Source: Sinohyriopsis cumingii
Lineage: Eukaryota; Mollusca; Bivalvia; Unionida; Unionidae
Direction: 5' to 3'
DNA length: 64,000 nucleotides
Assembly: GCA_028554795.2 (NCBI GenBank)
Contig: CM068828.1
Location: forward strand, 18,054,436 to 18,118,435
This document shows, in pieces, positions 1 through 9,645 of the stretch. Below the pieces are notes generated by a model, which saw only the letters and a list, made by a program, of their open reading frames with translations, did no database searches and had not been told where the DNA came from. Numbering within the stretch: the first letter of the stretch is position 1; the number at the start of each line of letters is the position of its first letter. The translations under genes and the position numbers were made by a program.

Positions 1-738
1 AGAGTGACGGTGGTGGTGTGCACTTCTTTTGGATGACATATTCTTTCTTTTGGGAGGAAAACGTCACTGAAGCGAATGGTCTAGCAGGCGTCTATTCTAT
101 ATTGGAAAATGTATCCACTGATTGTCGGTATGTCCTATCATTTTCATGATGGGTATCACAAACATTGGTGGGTTCGAAACGGACTAAATCGTGACAGATC
201 TTCTTTGGATATATTCAGTAAACTATGTAACACTCCCGATATTTCTTCGATTTTGATCTTCGGGAAAGATGATAAGGTCGTTAACGGAGGAGAAGTTCCT
301 TAATAAATTGATTTCTTTGTTTTCATCAAATTTGGAAAGACGCGTGTTGAATCAGGGTTGACTGGCATCACGAGCAACGGTGAAGTGGAAGAAGCTACTG
401 CTGGAGACACGGTCACCGATGTTCGTGGTTTGGGGAAGTAAGGTTGTCTTCTAGCAGCACTGCCTCACTTTCGTTAGAAGATGTTTCTTGGGGATTCTCT
501 TCTTCTTGGGAATTTTCTTTTTCTGGTTATGTGCCTTGGTCGTGTTACACGTTTTCTTCTTGGAACGTCTTTGGAGAGAAGCTCTTTTTAGGGGGTTAGC
601 TGCTACTGCTGAATCATTTGGATACGAGTTTAAGAGGGAATGAATAATGACACCTCCAAGAGAACCGCTACCTCCAGGTTTCAAAATAAATTGCTTTTCG
701 GTTTGAGTATTGATTCTGGAATCTGCCTGTTGCGACAA
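1..738 (-). mobile_element. Polinton/Maverick fossil block, 5' part only (window edge)
   Basis: Upstream (minus-strand 5') end of a fossil block whose remainder lies left of the window. It holds the basic fragment (451-738) and the first few codons of the core-like fragment (1-39). The stretch 40-450 is transcriptionally in line with them, but I recognise nothing in it. The 64-residue plus-strand frame at 109-303 has no known relatives and is probably a chance frame opposite fossil coding. Confidence 0.55.
451..738 (-). pseudogene. Lys/Arg-rich fragment, possible Polinton minor virion protein (all copies)
   Basis: A 95-codon minus-strand piece. Residues 20-35 are glycine/serine-rich ('KPGGSGSLGGVIIHS'); residues 50-90 are strongly basic ('KRASLQRRSKKKT', 'KKKIPKKKRIPKK'). 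A glycine-rich stretch followed by a basic tail occurs in minor structural proteins of Polintons and adenovirus-like elements, and its place upstream of the core-like fossil on the same strand fits, but composition alone cannot prove it. Other copies: 7814-8101, 15177-15464, 22541-22828, 29905-30192, 37269-37556, 44632-44919, 51995-52282 and 59358-59645. Confidence 0.3.
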
Positions 739-989
739 GGCTACTTAGTCTTTGTCAAAAAAGCGTTTGATTTAATGAGGGATGTAAATGATGCCGTGAA
801 GTAATTGACATGCTGTCGCCGTAAACCATTGTAAGACGTTTTTGAGACTAGGGTTCAAAGACACGAGCACGCACTAGTGGATGTTTTTCGCACAAAACAC
901 GAATCACTTGTGAGACAGACAAGAAGTGCCGGAAGTTTTTATAGGTGCTTGAGTGACACTGTCGTACGCATAAGTCAGCGAAGGAGTTT
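739..989. other. No recognisable content between the basic fragment and the overlapping frames
   Basis: About 250 bases with no open frame worth reporting and no repeat. It is flanked on both sides by minus-strand coding-like pieces, so it may be decayed coding sequence of the same element. The equivalent stretch is present in every copy. Confidence 0.5.
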
Positions 990-1341
990 CTATTTGGCTA
1001 GCAGTAGCGCTTGAGATTTATCGCTTGGACAAGTAAACAAAACCACGTAATGAGAAGTGGGACCGATGGGCTTTAATTTGTGGAAACAAACTGAGGGTAA
1101 TGTAAATGACACTGGTATTATGATGATGCCCTTTGCGTATAAATCATGGATTAATTCTTCTTCGTCCTCTACTAACATATCGAAAATGACGTGTTTGACT
1201 CGTGTCAGGCATGATACTGTTCCCGCGAGGAGTGCCTTCCACAATGATAATGAAATCTCCTTGACTTTCTTGAAGGAAGCTGTAAGCCGATTGCCGATCT
1301 TTGTAACACCGCACGAAGCATTAGGACGGACGATCGATTAA
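990..1341 (-). other. Overlapping open frames on both strands, unassigned (all copies)
   Basis: An 84-codon minus-strand frame (990-1244) overlaps a 94-codon plus-strand frame (1057-1341). Neither resembles a family I know. The minus-strand frame stays open upstream of its first Met to about 1341 and is co-oriented with the fossil genes, so it may be another piece of the element; it has an acidic run 'VEDEEELIHD' and a hydrophobic run 'GIIIIPVSFTL'. Both frames are equally preserved, so preservation says nothing about which was coding. Same layout at 8353-8704, 15716-16067, 23080-23431, 30444-30795, 37808-38159, 45171-45522, 52534-52885 and 59897-60248. Confidence 0.3.
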
Positions 1342-1729
1342 ATGGGTTTTGTGCTAGATCAAACATTTAACAAAATCGCTTAGCCTCAACCTCTCAGTCC
1401 AGCAATCAGTATTTTAAAGGGATGATGAAGATAAAGTGACTCTCAAGTGGAACGATATAACTTCTCGTTAATGAGTTTGAGAGGATAGGAGGAGGTAAAG
1501 AAGCCATAGCGAAGGTGTATACAATTTAGAAAATAACATAGACAAGACAAGAGATTTTTTACGTTTCAAGACACGTTTATTCAGTATTAAAAATGGCGAT
1601 TTGACACGAAATACAAAAATACATTAGAGACAAATGGTTAAGTATAGATTTAAGATGCAACTCAAAACGACAAAAAATGCAATACAAACATATAACTGTA
1701 CAAAATTTTCGATGAATGTGTGGTGTTCT
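1342..1729. other. AT-rich spacer, nothing recognised
   Basis: About 390 bases rich in A on the plus strand from about 1530 to 1710 (runs such as AAAAATACATTAGAGACA). No gene, inverted repeat or tail typical of a SINE is evident. It marks the change from the fossil-derived half to the secreted-gene relic. Confidence 0.5.
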
Positions 1730-2282
1730 ACAATTTCCAGGGACACTGTGTAACATTCTTTGTGTCTCTACAAGATGGGCAGTCTGTAATATTTCCTCCC
1801 AGAATGGTCTTTCATTGGTGTCGATTTCGACGACGGTGCTATTGTCCTGAATTTGGGTTTACTTTGTGTCACGTTCTTCTTTCAATGTTGCTAACTCGCG
1901 ATTAAATGTCACATTGTTCACTTGACGTTTTAAGTCATTAACCTAAATCTATTACTTAGTTAGCCACTTCTTTCGTCCAAGCATCGAAACTAAAACCGTT
2001 CCAGTCACGTACATCTTTCCATTGAGGGTATAGGTCTAAAGCTACACACAAACTTTCTTAAGCATCCAAAGTCAATACAGTTTTAAAAATAATTTCTTTA
2101 CGTTCAGGTTGAGAGGTATCGAATGAAAGTGCAACGATTTTAACAGTTATAGTGTATCGTGCACATTGAAATGAGATATTATGTTGTCTTTGTAGGAACT
2201 TTTAGTAAATATTCCACATGGAATCTGCTGGCAAAGCATATGCTAGAGGCGAAGTCAATAATATGCACAATAAGATATTCAT
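1730..2282 (-). pseudogene. Broken secreted-protein-like gene, unrecognised, copy 1
   Basis: On the minus strand a Met at 2282 begins 'MNILLCILLTSPLAYA', with a hydrophobic core and an A-Y-A end like a signal peptidase site, followed by 'LPADSMWNIY'. The same frame continues with protein-like stretches such as 'ARYTITVKIVALSFDTSQ' (about 2155-2100) and 'RDWNGFSFDAWTKEV' (about 2015-1970). A neighbouring frame nearer 1860-1945 has a Glu/Lys/Leu-rich, coiled-coil-like stretch 'NRELATLKEERDT'. A few breaks interrupt it in every copy. I do not recognise the family; it could be a captured host gene, an extra gene of the Polinton, or a spliced gene misread here. Its start after a signal-like peptide is the best argument that it was once real. 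Confidence 0.4.
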
Positions 2283-2462
2283 TTTCACATTGAACCTGGA
2301 GAGTGTTATTATATGTTGCCTTATAAAATTCTTTAAAAAATATTGAATCTGTTGTAAATGACCTTGAAGGTCTTGGTAATTTCTCCAAAAGAGAATAATG
2401 CTAGTGAAGAATGTATTGAAATTATATGTTATATGACTGTGACTGGCAAGTATTATTCTCAA

Positions 2463-4239
2463 TAGTACGTAAAATATTAGATTTTTGTATTTACAACTTA
2501 TCAGAGAGACTTTGCTATTGTTGCTATAATGTGTTTATATTGCTTTTATTTTCTTCAACTTTGTTATACAATACTAGATTTTGCGTCTCTAAGATCTCTC
2601 TGCACTCGGTTAGGTTACTGAAATATTACAAGTCTTCTATATGCTGCATTTCCTAATTAAAAATGTGATTTTAATCCTGCGGAGTTTGGTATACAATAAG
2701 CGTGCTACTGCCAAGTATGCGGTTATACAAAAATGTAGTTTTTAAAGCTAATGTTATCATTTTGTACCTTGACTTTAGACCTACAAATGTGCCAGCTGCA
2801 CGATAAGGTGTGGAGTTAGATAAAACGCTCAATAAAACATGTTAAGTGGTGAAAGAGTCACAACCTAGATATAGAAAACAGGACAGTAAATTCCCTTGTT
2901 TTTGGCTCTATCCTTGAGGACAGATCGTATGACTAGGAGTACATAATACACTATGTCTATGGCATATATCAAGCAAACGTTTGCATGAAAATGCGTTCAT
3001 TGGTTCAAATTGACATAGGTGACCGATTTATATATTAGCTACCTGTGACCTTAACCTTGAGTTTGAAGTCATGGCCATGGTAGATTAATTGTGATATATA
3101 ACTGGTGCATGTTTCATTAAAATATCTTTAGTAGTTTAAAGGTTATCATCTAGAGAATGTAAAACAACCAACACAAAAACCATATATTTTCCCTAACCTG
3201 GCTGAAAACTTAATCTAATGGCAGGGGACCTGTATATATCATGTGACACACCGCCTAGTCATAAATTATATATGACTGAATTTTATAATCTTTCTCTAGC
3301 TGTAACACAGTTATGGGCTGGACAAGGAACTGTTAACATAAGAATGGACGAATGTAGAATCAGTATATTTTTTTCCAGATTTAAGATGGGTGTAAACATG
3401 CATCAATAGTCTTATCATAATTTAGAGCGACAGCAGAAGAGTTCCTGCCTTGACGTCGACCATTGCAAAATGACGAAAACCATAGCATACAAAACTTTAT
3501 TTGTATCACACACATGTGTTCCTTCTAAGATCTGAAACATTTTTTGAACGTCAGCCTGGATAAAAACATTGAATACCTTAAAAGTTTAAATAGATTCATG
3601 GAAGTATGAATCACTTTATGAGTATCATATATGAATATATTCACTTTCATCGCAATAAAGATGTGTTTTAATTTAAGACTTGCAAGATTTATATGCATAT
3701 AGGCATGTGACTGTAACTTTGTGGCAAAGCCTTGGAAGATCACACTACGTCAAGTTGTAAAAGTGTACAATGGTCTCATAATACAACTTTTAATGTCTAA
3801 AATGTAACAGCCCTGACGTCACAAGTATGTACTGAGATGAATGCCCTTAACGTTGCAGATATGATCCTGGTATTGGTGCAAGACACAACATTCAAAATAA
3901 GTTTGATTTTCATGACTTAAACAGCTTCTTAAGTACAGTCCACTCACAAATGGCAATAACCTTCAAAATGAGATAATACATGTGTGTTATGTGACATGAA
4001 CATAGGTCATGCTACACTAAAAAGCACTAATTCATTTCATTGTTCTTGAGACTTTGAGAGCCAAAGATATAACACAAAAATAGATAATGTTGATTCCTGA
4101 CTAATGAAAATAACTAGACAAACAAATGATTCAAAAGTTACGAGTCAAAAATACACTTCGTTAAACTACATTAGAGGACTTTTGATTTACAGTCCTATAT
4201 AAAAAGTGAGTAAGCTTTACAAATCAGTTCAATCTTGCC
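2463..4239. other. AT-rich non-coding half of the unit
   Basis: About 1.8 kb with only short frames (for example plus-strand 2426-2656 and 3218-3409, minus-strand 3525-3743), none resembling a known protein. Words such as TGACCTTAACCTTGAGTTTGAAGTCA cut short, and ACATAGGTCATG near 4005, recall dispersed repeats of invertebrates, particularly molluscs. A perfect TGACGTCA palindrome is at 3814-3821 and CATGGCCATG at 3072-3081; both could be chance. A weak 6-base-stem hairpin (AGGACT/AGTCCT) is at 4175-4196. Equivalent stretches occur in all copies; a one-step CA difference near 3171 separates copies 2 and 3 from the rest. Confidence 0.6.
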
Positions 4240-4356
4240 GATAGGACCATGTTATTGATACACTTTATACGTACAAGTGATAGGACAATGTTATTGATAC
4301 AACTGATAGGTACAAGTGAGACGACCTTGCTATTCATACATACGATAGGTACAATA
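4240..4356. repeat. 39-base minisatellite, three diverged repeats (all copies)
   Basis: Three 39-base repeats, 4240-4278, 4279-4317 and 4318-4356, each of the form GATAGGACnATGTTATTGAT followed by ACnnnTAnGTACAAG. The first two are close to each other and the third is more diverged. The triplet is nested in the larger unit and recurs at 11604-11720, 18966-19082, 26330-26446, 33694-33810, 41058-41174, 48421-48537, 55784-55900 and 63147-63263. The repeat number is always three, so it has not expanded since the array formed. Confidence 0.85.
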
Positions 4357-4378
4357 ATTATACCCTCAAGGTTCGATT

Positions 4379-4627
4379 TTATATTGGGAAATGTTTCAAT
4401 CTATGATCTTCAATAACACTTTCTGTGAGACAGTTTGGACACAAAAAAAAATTACATTGACCTGACACTCTAGCCCTGGCCTTAATTATAGGTCTGTGAG
4501 AGTTCCAATTAACAACATCAAGTGATAATGTACTACTATACCAAGTTTTGTATTTTTTACTACATTTAGAAGTTTGCAAGTGTTGCAGTTCCAAACAAAT
4601 ATAGAAATGTCTGCCTTTTACTTTCAT
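4379..4627 (-). other. Open frame with a CPNC pair, unassigned (all copies)
   Basis: An 82-codon minus-strand frame just downstream of the last recognisable Polinton piece. It is Lys/Ser/Cys-rich and contains 'FFLCPNCLTE', a single C-x2-C pair like half of a zinc ribbon, with no second pair in view. It resembles no family I recognise and may be a chance frame. Other copies: 11743-11991, 19105-19353, 26469-26717, 33833-34081, 41197-41445, 48560-48808, 55923-56171 and 63286-63534. Confidence 0.25.
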
Positions 4628-4665
4628 ATGAGAACCATCAAAGTAGCAAATTTGACACCCTTGTC

Positions 4666-4878
4666 TTAACGAAAAGTTGCATTTGTTCGTTCAGGATTTT
4701 GACAGTAAACTTCATTTAATTTCCACTGACATCTTGAACTTGTGTGATGAATGGTGTCTATCAAAGCTAATTCCCAATGCATTTCGTGATCAGATTGGAT
4801 GGCGTTGGATAATTTGATCGTGAAACAGCACATCCATGGAACTCTCACTGGGTAACGTTCAGTAAATTGGTTATTCAT
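4666..4878 (-). pseudogene. Further conserved Polinton protein fossil, N-terminal piece (all copies)
   Basis: A 70-codon minus-strand piece starting 'MNNQFTERYPVRVP' and continuing 'CFTIKLSNAIQ' and 'MHWELALIDTIHH'. This resembles the start of an uncharacterised Polinton protein of the pattern F-V-LPSNSS...N--S-FTIKL...L-G-WEVALVEI-YPH. It lies immediately downstream of the integrase on the same strand. Only the N-terminal part is recognisable; beyond 4666 the similarity fades. Other copies: about 12030-12242 (not open there), 19392-19604, 26756-26968, 34120-34332, 41484-41696, 48847-49059, 56210-56422 and 63573-63785. Confidence 0.5.
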
Positions 4879-5086
4879 TATTCGAGGGTCCTGCTTTCCG
4901 AGGATTCACCCGAGGTCAAAGGAGTTTCCAAAAGAAGGTTGTTGTTACTGCTGTCTTTTGGGCTACTGGCTTAAGCCGCAGGACTCCCGTTGTGACTAGA
5001 ATATTTCAAAGAAGGATCACGTAGAAGGTAACAGATGCTACTGCAGAATACAATGGTCCACAATAGTTTCTCTCCATGATACAAAG

Positions 5087-6294
5087 TCATGTTGGCGATG
5101 GCGACTCTGATGATACAATACACCACATAGATTTTTCAGAAAAATACCATTTGCGTTTTTGGCACACGTTTACCGCACCACACCCACAGGGATTGCTTTT
5201 GTAGATGTTGAAGAGTAGGAGCAAGTGCATACTGCTGTTGTGTTGAACTGTTGGTGACTTCTTTTTATATATGATGACTTTGACAGTCCAAGAATCAATA
5301 CTCGGGGGTTGTCCTTTCCAAAGTACTGTCACTTCTTTGACTTGGTGTTTACCTACTGTATGGGTACTTGGATCGAGAATGCTTTCGTTTCCGTACATTT
5401 ATTTCTTCTTTTTGGTCACTTGTTGCAACCCGGGCAAGTAGAAAGTTCCCTTTAACACTTCACTGTTCATGTCTTCTAATTAATAGACAGGAGGATGACG
5501 GCCTTGCACTCTTCCAGTGATATGAAACAATTCGGTGGTCCAATACGGTAAATAATTTTTGTCGAAGATACGTTTGCTTTTTCCAATGTTAACTCAATCT
5601 CCCGTCGTCAACAGTCCATGTTTCTTGGGGACAGTAGGGGACGTACCAAACAGTCGCTAAAACACGGACACTTTTGTTGTTGGGAAACACTTCTTCGGGG
5701 GCTCATCCGATGCTTCGATGGTAAGATTGGTACTAAGCTTTGGTCAGGATCGGTAAGACGTTGATATACTTGTGGGTATGTTGATGCGGAAAATATTTCC
5801 ACACACGCTCTTTTAAAATGCGTTGAAAACGTTCCAATATGCTGCCTTGGTTTCGGGATTTTTGGTGGTGAAAAAATGGATGTCCCTTTTGCCGGTTATT
5901 TTTGGAAAGCTTGCCGTCATCTGTTCGCCACTGGAGATTGTGACTAACGCTTTGTTTCGGCATTAATATTTAGGTTCGACCCATGTAAATCTGGTAAAGA
6001 CGTGAATGACACGAAACATACTTGTAGCCGCGATTTTAGGTGGCTAAATGATTGCTCGATGACATCTACTTTGGTGCAACGTCTGGAAACGTTTCTTTAA
6101 ATGGGTTTGTGTAACTTGTACGTTGCTTGTTTTTGTAACCATCGTTGCACCTTGGATGAACGTACACATTTCATTTGGGTTTTGGCAGTACAATACAAGT
6201 TTTGAACTCCTTCGTAACCTGCAGGATGGGCAGGATTGTAGGAAATACTGGCTAAAATATTCTCCATCACGACTCCTTTCATTAAGTCACCCAC
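5087..6294 (-). pseudogene. Polinton-type integrase fossil, copy 1
   Basis: Retroviral-like (DDE) integrases of Polintons insert the element's DNA. Three separate signatures are visible on the minus strand. Around 6097-6294 is the N-terminal part, with 'NPAHPAGYEGVQNLY' and 'ATYKLHKPI', matching the usual NP-HPGS-GGV-LY and D-YTLHKP pattern. Around 5733-5963 is the end of the catalytic core, with 'ERFQRILKERVWKYF', matching ERFNRTLK-RMWRYF, which includes the last acidic residue of the DDE set. Around 5087-5398 is a chromodomain-like end, with 'VLWKGQPPSIDSW'. The middle of the catalytic core is poorly preserved. The gene is broken by multiple changes and cannot be functional. It lies just downstream of the other Polinton fragments on the same strand. 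Family call is from recalled motifs, without a search. Confidence 0.85.
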
Positions 6295-6534
6295 CGTTCT
6301 CTGATGCTACTCTTGCGTTCATAGGGTTGTTCGAAAACTGCTTAGCGTGTCCCACGTGCTACAGAAGTAGAAACCGATGGTGATGGTAATGGTGACAAAG
6401 AAATCGCTTTTTCTTGCTTTCTTTTTAAGTTTCCGGTTTCCTTTCTTTTTTTCCCACTTTTGTCGAAGTAGAAGTCGACATCATCTATTTAAACAAAGCT
6501 TTGAGTTCTTGTGTTGGGGTGTGGGGGAAGGGGT

Positions 6535-6798
6535 CTACAAGAGCGCTGCAATCTTACTAGCCCTTTGAACGACTTCACGTGCGTCCTCTTCCTCTGGAAT
6601 AAGTGTGGCTGCGTCTGTCTTTGTCCATTGGGGTGGTAGTGGAGGTGATTGACTTTTCATCCTGGCCTTGAAATCTTTCAGATTTGGTTTAGCTGTTTCC
6701 TGTAAAACTTGCAGGTGAAACAGTTGAAGACGTTGCAACATTTGACAATAGTGTTTTTCCTTTTCTGGCGAATCGGGACGATCCATCAGTGATTGCAA
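6535..6798 (-). pseudogene. Second conserved Polinton protein fossil, N-terminal half (all copies)
   Basis: An 87-codon open piece on the minus strand containing 'MDRPDSPEKEKHYCQMLQR'. It resembles the NPDLPDDEKVKLYNQTLQRY block I recall from an uncharacterised Polinton protein encoded next to the integrase, probably virion-associated. Further along, 'EEDAREVVQRASKIAALL' fits the helix that follows in that family. It sits between the core-like fossil and the integrase on the same strand, which supports the call. The region 6300-6534 that follows is Lys/Ser-rich on this strand and unassigned. The gene is broken. Other copies: 13898-14161, 21262-21525, 28626-28889, 35990-36253, 43353-43616, 50716-50979 and 58079-58342. 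Evidence is motif recall only. Confidence 0.45.
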
Positions 6799-6993
6799 TT
6801 AGTGTGGTAACTGTGGCATCATGGTCAGATTAGGATTGGGACCTAAATGAGGGGTGTGCTTTTCTTGCCAACAATGGAATTCCATCAGTTGTGAGTTGGG
6901 TACTAAACTCAGCTTTCGTCCTTCCATGACATTCCATAGTACACGTATCAGGTCTTTCTACCAGCGGGGGTCCTTTCTTCTTCTTCTTCCTCC

Positions 6994-7402
6994 TTATTTC
7001 GGACAACCGAGTAAAACACTTCCAACAAGTCCTCCAAGAGACGCTCCAGTCAGTCCTTGGATCAAGGGTCCTAATAGCACTGGCATGAAATTATCTTTCG
7101 CGTTGCACAAACATCTTTCTCTTTTGACTGATGGGTATTTTCTTTCTGACTATTTGGCAAAGAACGTTTCGATCCTTTGCGAAGCAATCTTTCAGGAGTT
7201 TATTAATAGTTATCGTTCCTTTCAAGACATTCAAACAAAATTCAGACACAAGGTATCGATGATTTGTTTGAATGAATTGTTTTCGTTTGGTTGGATGGGC
7301 TTTCGACGGGACGGACGACACGTCATGATGATACAGTCTTTTCCTTTTTCTTATTTTGAGAAGAGAGTGACGGTGGTGGTGTGCACTTCTTTTGGATGAC
7401 AT
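6994..7402 (-). pseudogene. Polinton small core-like protein fossil, copy 1
   Basis: A minus-strand piece at 7091-7402 holds 'CLNVLKGTITIN', close to the LNVLKGNVPLT block I recall from a small, basic, conserved Polinton/adintovirus protein, followed by the Lys/Arg-rich stretch and 'QKRKMF' expected after it. Directly downstream, a second piece at 6994-7086 reads 'MPVLLGPLIQGLTGASLGG', the hydrophobic, glycine-rich tail typical of that family, reminiscent of adenovirus core or membrane-active minor proteins. The two pieces are in the expected order. The gene is broken. A 181-residue frame on the plus strand across 6854-7399 is the longest open frame in the unit, but it resembles nothing and mirrors this fossil, so it is treated as a shadow. 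Confidence 0.6.
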
Positions 7403-9092
7403 ATTCTTTCTTTTGGGAGGAAAACGTCACTGAAGCGAATGGTCTAGCAGGCGTCTATTCTATATTGGAAAATGTATCCACTGATTGTCGGTATGTCCTA
7501 TCATTTTCATGATGGGTATCACAAACATTGGTGGGTTCGAAACGGACTAAATCGTGACAGATCTTCTTTGGATATATTCAGTAAACTATGTAACACTCCC
7601 GATATTTCTTCGATTTTGATCTTCGGGAAAGATGATAAGGTCGTTAACGGAGGAGAAGTTCCTTAATAAAGTGATTTCTTTGTTTTCATCAAATTTGGAA
7701 AGACGCGTGTTGAATCAGGGTTGACTGGCATCACGAGCAACGGTGAAGTGGAAGAAGCTACTGCTGGAGACACGGTCACCGATGTTCGTGGTTTGGGGAA
7801 GTAAGGTTGTCTTCTAGCAGCACTGCCTCACTTTCGTTAGAAGATGTTTCTTGGGGATTCTCTTCTTCTTGGGAATTTTCTTTTTCTGGTTATGTGCCTT
7901 GGTCGTGTTACACGTTTTCTTCTTGGAACGTCTTTGGAGAGAAGCTCTTTTTAGGGGGTTAGCTGCTACTGCTGAATCATTTGGATACGAGTTTAAGAGG
8001 GAATGAATAATGACACCTCCAAGAGAACCGCTACCTCCAGGTTTCAAAATAAATTGCTTTTCGGTTTGAGTATTGATTCTGGAATCTGCCTGTTGCGACA
8101 AGGCTACTTAGTCTTTGTCAAAAAAGCGTTTGATTTGATGAGGGATGTAAATGATGCCGTGAAGTAATTGACATGCTGTCGCCGTAAACCATTGTAAGAC
8201 GTTTTTGAGACTAGGGTTCAAAGACACGAGCACGCACTAGTGGATGTTTTTCGCACAAAACACGAATCACTTGTGAGACAGACAAGAAGTGCCGGAAGTT
8301 TTTATAGGTGCTTGAGTGACACTGTCGTACGCATAAGTCAGCCAAGGAGTTTCTATTTGGCTAGCAGTAGCGCTTGAGATTTATCTCTTGGACAAGTAAA
8401 CAAAACCACGTAATGAGAAGTGGGACCGATGGGCTTTAATTTGTGGAAACAAACTGAGGGTAATGTAAATGACACTGGTATTATGATGATGCCCTTTGCG
8501 TATAAATCATGGATTAATTCTTCTTCGTCCTCTACTAACATATCGAAAATGACGTGTTTGACTCGTGTCAGGCATGATACTGTTCCCGCGAGGAGTGCCT
8601 TCCACAATGATAATGAAATCTCCTTGACTTTCTTGAAGGAAGCTGTAAGCCGATTGCCGATCTTTGTAACACCGCACGAAGCATTAGGACGGACGATCGA
8701 TTAAATGGGTTTTGTGCTAGATCAAACATTTAACAAAATCGCTTAGCCTCAACCTCTCAGTCCAGCAATCAGTATTTTAAAGGGATGATGAAGATAAAGT
8801 GACTCTCAAGTGGAACGATATAACTTCTCGTTAATGAGTTTGAGAGGATAGGAGGAGGTAAAGAAGCCATAGCGAAGGTGTATACAATTTAGAAAATAAC
8901 ATAGACAAGACAAGAGATTTTTTACGTTTCAAGACACGTTTATTCAGTATTAAAAATGGCGATTTGACACGAAATACAAAAATACATTAGAGACATATGG
9001 TTAAGTATAGATTTAAGATGCAACTCAAAACGACAAAAAATGCAATACAAACATATAACTGTACAAAATTTTCGATGAATGTGTGGTGTTCT

Positions 9093-9645
9093 ACAATTTC
9101 CAGGGACACTGTGTAACATTCTTTGTGTCTCTACAAGATGGGCAGTCTGTAATATTTCCTCCCAGAATGGTCTTTCATTGGTGTCGATTTCGACGACGGT
9201 GCTATTGTCCTGAATTTGGGTTTACTTTGTGTCACGTTCTTCTTTCAATGTTGCTAACTCGCGATTAAATGTCACATTGTTCACTTGACGTTTTAAGTCA
9301 TTAACCTAAATCTATTACTTAGTTAGCCACTTCTTTCGTCCAAGCATCGAAACTAAAACCGTTCCAGTCACGTACATCTTTCCATTGAGGGTATAGGTCT
9401 AAAGCTACACACAAACTTTCTTAAGCATCCAAAGTCAATACAGTTTTAAAAATAATTTCTTTACGTTCAGGTTGAGAGGTATCGAATGAAAGTGCAACGA
9501 TTTTAACAGTTATAGTGTATCGTGCACATTGAAATGAGATATTATGTTGTCTTTGTAGGAACTTTTAGTAAATATTCCACATGGAATCTGCTGGCAAAGC
9601 ATATGCTAGAGGCGAAGTCAATAATATGCACAATAAGATATTCAT
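9093..9645 (-). pseudogene. Broken secreted-protein-like gene, copy 2
   Basis: Signal-like start at 9645 on the minus strand, same residues as copy 1. Confidence 0.4.

Larger units (their letters stand above)
1..7363. repeat. Macrosatellite unit, copy 1
   Basis: Reference copy for the detailed entries. It carries several substitutions not seen in any other copy, for example near 776, 985, 1023, 7173 and 7310, making it one of the more diverged members by eye. It shares with copy 2 a variant tract around 6370-6530 that differs from copies 3-8. Confidence 0.95.
4666..8101 (-). mobile_element. Polinton/Maverick fossil block, copy 1/2
   Basis: A partial, broken virus-like DNA element read on the minus strand. 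Parts in transcription order: lysine/arginine-rich fragment 7814-8101; core-like fragment 6994-7402; second conserved Polinton fragment 6535-6798; integrase 5087-6294; N-terminal piece of a further conserved Polinton protein 4666-4878. Family assignment rests mainly on the integrase, supported by the neighbouring pieces occurring together on one strand. Polymerase B, ATPase, protease, major capsid and terminal inverted repeats are not seen. It carries many breaks, so it is old relative to the amplification of the array. Confidence 0.75.

Noticed and set aside
79-181. tRNA-like internal promoter boxes (TGGTCTAGCAGG at 79-90 and GGTTCGAAAC at about 172-181)
   Set aside because: The T-stem around TTCGAAA does not pair, the boxes are too far apart for an ordinary tRNA, and no acceptor stem can be drawn.
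109-303. A 64-residue plus-strand frame, unchanged in all nine copies
   Set aside because: Identical preservation is explained by recent duplication. It resembles no known protein and lies in a zone with fossil coding on the other strand.
1730-2282. A non-standard genetic code that would read through the breaks in the secreted-protein-like gene
   Set aside because: The region also changes frame and the co-resident fossil is damaged in ways a changed code would not explain.
3814-3821. TGACGTCA as a regulatory CRE site
   Set aside because: An 8-base palindrome is expected by chance at a modest rate in this much DNA, and no gene start is nearby.
5608-5802. A 64-residue minus-strand frame overlapping the integrase
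   Set aside because: It is another frame of the integrase-derived stretch, present only in copies 1-5, and not a separate gene.
6123-6568. Plus-strand frames, fused into a 148-residue frame in copies 3-8 (for example 20849-21295)
   Set aside because: They lie opposite the integrase N-terminal part and its upstream neighbour. Their Phe/Ser/Arg-rich composition is what a Lys-rich minus-strand sequence gives when read antisense.
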